Shown here piece after piece: positions 62,061 to 64,000 of a DNA stretch of 64,000 nt. The notes beneath the pieces are model-generated. The model saw nothing but the letters and a program-made list of their open reading frames with translations. It made no database searches and was not told the origin of the DNA. The stretch's first letter is position 1. Each line of letters begins with the position of its first letter. The translations under genes and the position numbers were made by a program. The stretch lies in contig NC_059475.1 in the NCBI RefSeq assembly GCF_018139145.2, positions 12,572,437 through 12,636,436 on the forward strand, given 5' to 3'. The stretch comes from Gymnogyps californianus (lineage: Eukaryota > Chordata > Aves > Accipitriformes > Cathartidae).

Positions 62061-64000
62061 GTAAGTACATGTGTTACGCAGAACAGTAAGTTCTCTTACG
62101 CTCATGAAATTCATATTTACTTTTTATTTAAGTTATTGCCTTATACTGTTATTAAAAGGATCATGATAGATGTCAAAACAGGTGTTTAGTAAAACTGGTT
62201 GATCTTGAGAAGTGATGGTTGGTCTGGGAATCAGTCAGACTTCCTGCAAAGCTTATGTTGTTCTGAATGAACACTTTTCTGGGAGTACACTTCAATAGTA
62301 GTTAATAACTATGAGAAAGCCAGTCATGGATTCATTTTTTCACTGTCTTTTTTAAATAAAAAGGTAGGTAGTGTAATAAATTTTTAGGTTGCCTTTTATA
62401 AGAAATGCAGGAACTGTTATTTTCATTTGGGCAAATGTTGAATCTAGCTTTCTTGTCCTCTTTCTACTCAGTTTAAAGTAGGTGTGTGGTAAAATGACAA
62501 AGACGCAGATTTCCAGACAGATCAGAAAATAGAATCTGACACTTGTTGATTTCAACAAGTGGGAGGCAGATACACAAACATAAACTCAACATCTTGGCCC
62601 AAATTTCTCAAAAAAGCTTTCCATGATTGCTCTTAGTTTATTCATGTTTACTAGGACTGAACTGGTAAATTTAGATTCTTCAGAATATTTTGGTACTTGA
62701 AGTAGATGCTTGATTTTGGCTTTTTCTTGTTTGGGTTCATGTAGGCTGCTTAGGTTTTGTCCTTTCTTCATTAGAAGATGAAAAAGGATCCCATTATCAT
62801 GATAATTGCTGTAGTTATTTAGAATGATTTAACATCTGTATTTTCTTAAATGTTTGTTGGTTGATTATAATTAATTAACAGTCCTAATACTTAGATTATC
62901 ATCTTAATTGATAGCGCAGGAAAATGACAAGGGCATTCTTCATTTCCTGGAGCTATTGTTTCAAGCCACGTGCATATTCAGATACACATCACTATGTACA
63001 GTTTTTTATTTTGAAAACTATTTGCAGACTTTACCTTATATTAAAGCTGGGATTATGCAGCCTAATATTGCAATGCTTGGAAAATTGGGATATGCTGTGG
63101 GTCCTCGAACTCCCCTGAATCAAAGATGATTTTTAGCAAAGTCTTAAGGCAGGAAGTTTCTGAACTGATTTGAGTCCTTGAGGATAGACTTGCTTTTGCT
63201 AGAGAGTTAGCTTTATTCTGGCACATTCCTCGAATTTCTTTTGGTCCATTCCTTCCAATCATAATTGATCAAACACAGGAACAATGACCAATTAAAAAAA
63301 ATAATAAAATAATCACTTGTAAAACTCCCCTTGACTCAAAATAAGATAACCAGAACTTCTCAGAGCTTGTAACTTCACAAATGCAAAGAAAGAGCAGTCT
63401 CTCAGCAGGGGTCATATCAAGGATTCTTCAGCAAAAAAACAGAGAGCTTGCATATCAGGTAACTAAAGGCCAGAAGTACATCAGGAATATAGCAACAATG
63501 TTCTTCTCCATTTCTTCCTGGGGTAGATGCCAAACTATCCATATCCACAACTGTGAGAAACTGCCATATAACAGGGAAATTAGCCATATTCTATTCTGAA
63601 GATATGTGGGTCAGGTTTTATAGAGTTTAAATATTATTTGTGAATCAGATTATAGTAATAAAAGATAGCAATGGAGAGGAACATTTGGAAAACTTTGAAG
63701 AGGTTGTGTAAAGGTTACAAAAATATTCTTCTAAGTTTAAAAAGCAAAGTGAACTTTCTTTTAAAACAAGTTGTTAATTTAGGGCTATTGCTGATGTAGG
63801 AGAAAGACCTCTCTTTAATCATAAAGCCATTGAGAATGTGTTGGTATCCAAAAAATGTTTGAACTGAGACCATATTTAGAAACGGTAGATTACTAGGTAA
63901 GATTGATTCTCCCTTAGTTTTTAATGATAAGCCCAAATTTCTTTGTCCTAAAGATATTTTTCAGTTGAAAACTAGGTAGTGCTCTTCAGGATGTAAAGCT
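62061..64000 (+). other. SBF2: SBF2 intron, 5' part, running past the window end
   Basis: AT-rich intronic sequence with a perfect 10-bp-arm hairpin (62540-62561). I saw no frame resembling the coiled-coil or PH exons that should follow, so the intron seems to continue beyond 64000. Confidence 0.8.
62540..62561. repeat. Inverted repeat, 10-bp arms, 2-base loop
   Basis: CACTTGTTGA (62540-62549) pairs perfectly with TCAACAAGTG (62552-62561). It is near-palindromic DNA, more likely chance or a small cruciform than a gene. Confidence 0.9.

Noticed and set aside
63381..63599. 72-codon + strand frame with a donor-like CAG|GTAACT near 63459
   Set aside because: It does not match the coiled-coil segment that follows exon 19 in SBF2, and the upstream acceptor is poor.

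Overview
This is vertebrate nuclear DNA, almost certainly from a bird. It is AT-rich and intron-dominated, and it carries avian-type CR1 LINE remnants plus a solo LTR of a family I know from many non-galliform birds. There are no bacterial or organellar features. The window holds an internal part of one gene, read on the + strand: SBF2 (SET-binding factor 2, also MTMR13), a large cytoplasmic myotubularin-related pseudophosphatase with DENN, SBF2, GRAM and inactive phosphatase domains.

Nineteen consecutive coding exons can be placed between 14498 and 62060. Their lengths sum to 3,096 nt (1,032 codons), and every junction keeps the reading frame. They start just after the DENN region (SBF2 linker domain), pass through the GRAM (PH-GRAM) domain and cover most of the myotubularin phosphatase-like domain. 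The N-terminal DENN exons lie upstream of base 1. The C-terminal coiled coil and PH domain lie downstream of base 64000. Bases 1-14497 and 62061-64000 are parts of flanking introns.

The exon at 50050-50151 shows why the protein is a pseudophosphatase: the myotubularin P-loop is present, but the catalytic Cys and Arg are replaced (LEDGWDIT where active enzymes have CSDGWDRT). Seventeen of the eighteen complete introns are GT-AG. The intron at 18251-18640 is a GC-AG intron with a near-perfect AAG|GCAAGT donor.

Intronic DNA holds a 573-bp solo endogenous-retrovirus LTR inserted antisense to SBF2 (31304-31876, degenerate 5-bp target duplication TTAAG/TTAAA). It also holds an old antisense CR1 fragment (about 25390-25930), several short CR1 3' ends, two MIR-like SINE remnants, simple repeats and a perfect 17-bp-arm palindrome (10389-10425).

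I found no second gene that I can support. The most interesting leads concern SBF2 splicing. They are the GC-AG intron, a competing in-frame acceptor that would add 10 residues in the GRAM domain, and two unproven alternative exons in the intron at 59870-61826 that would truncate the protein. No novel multi-gene system is evident.
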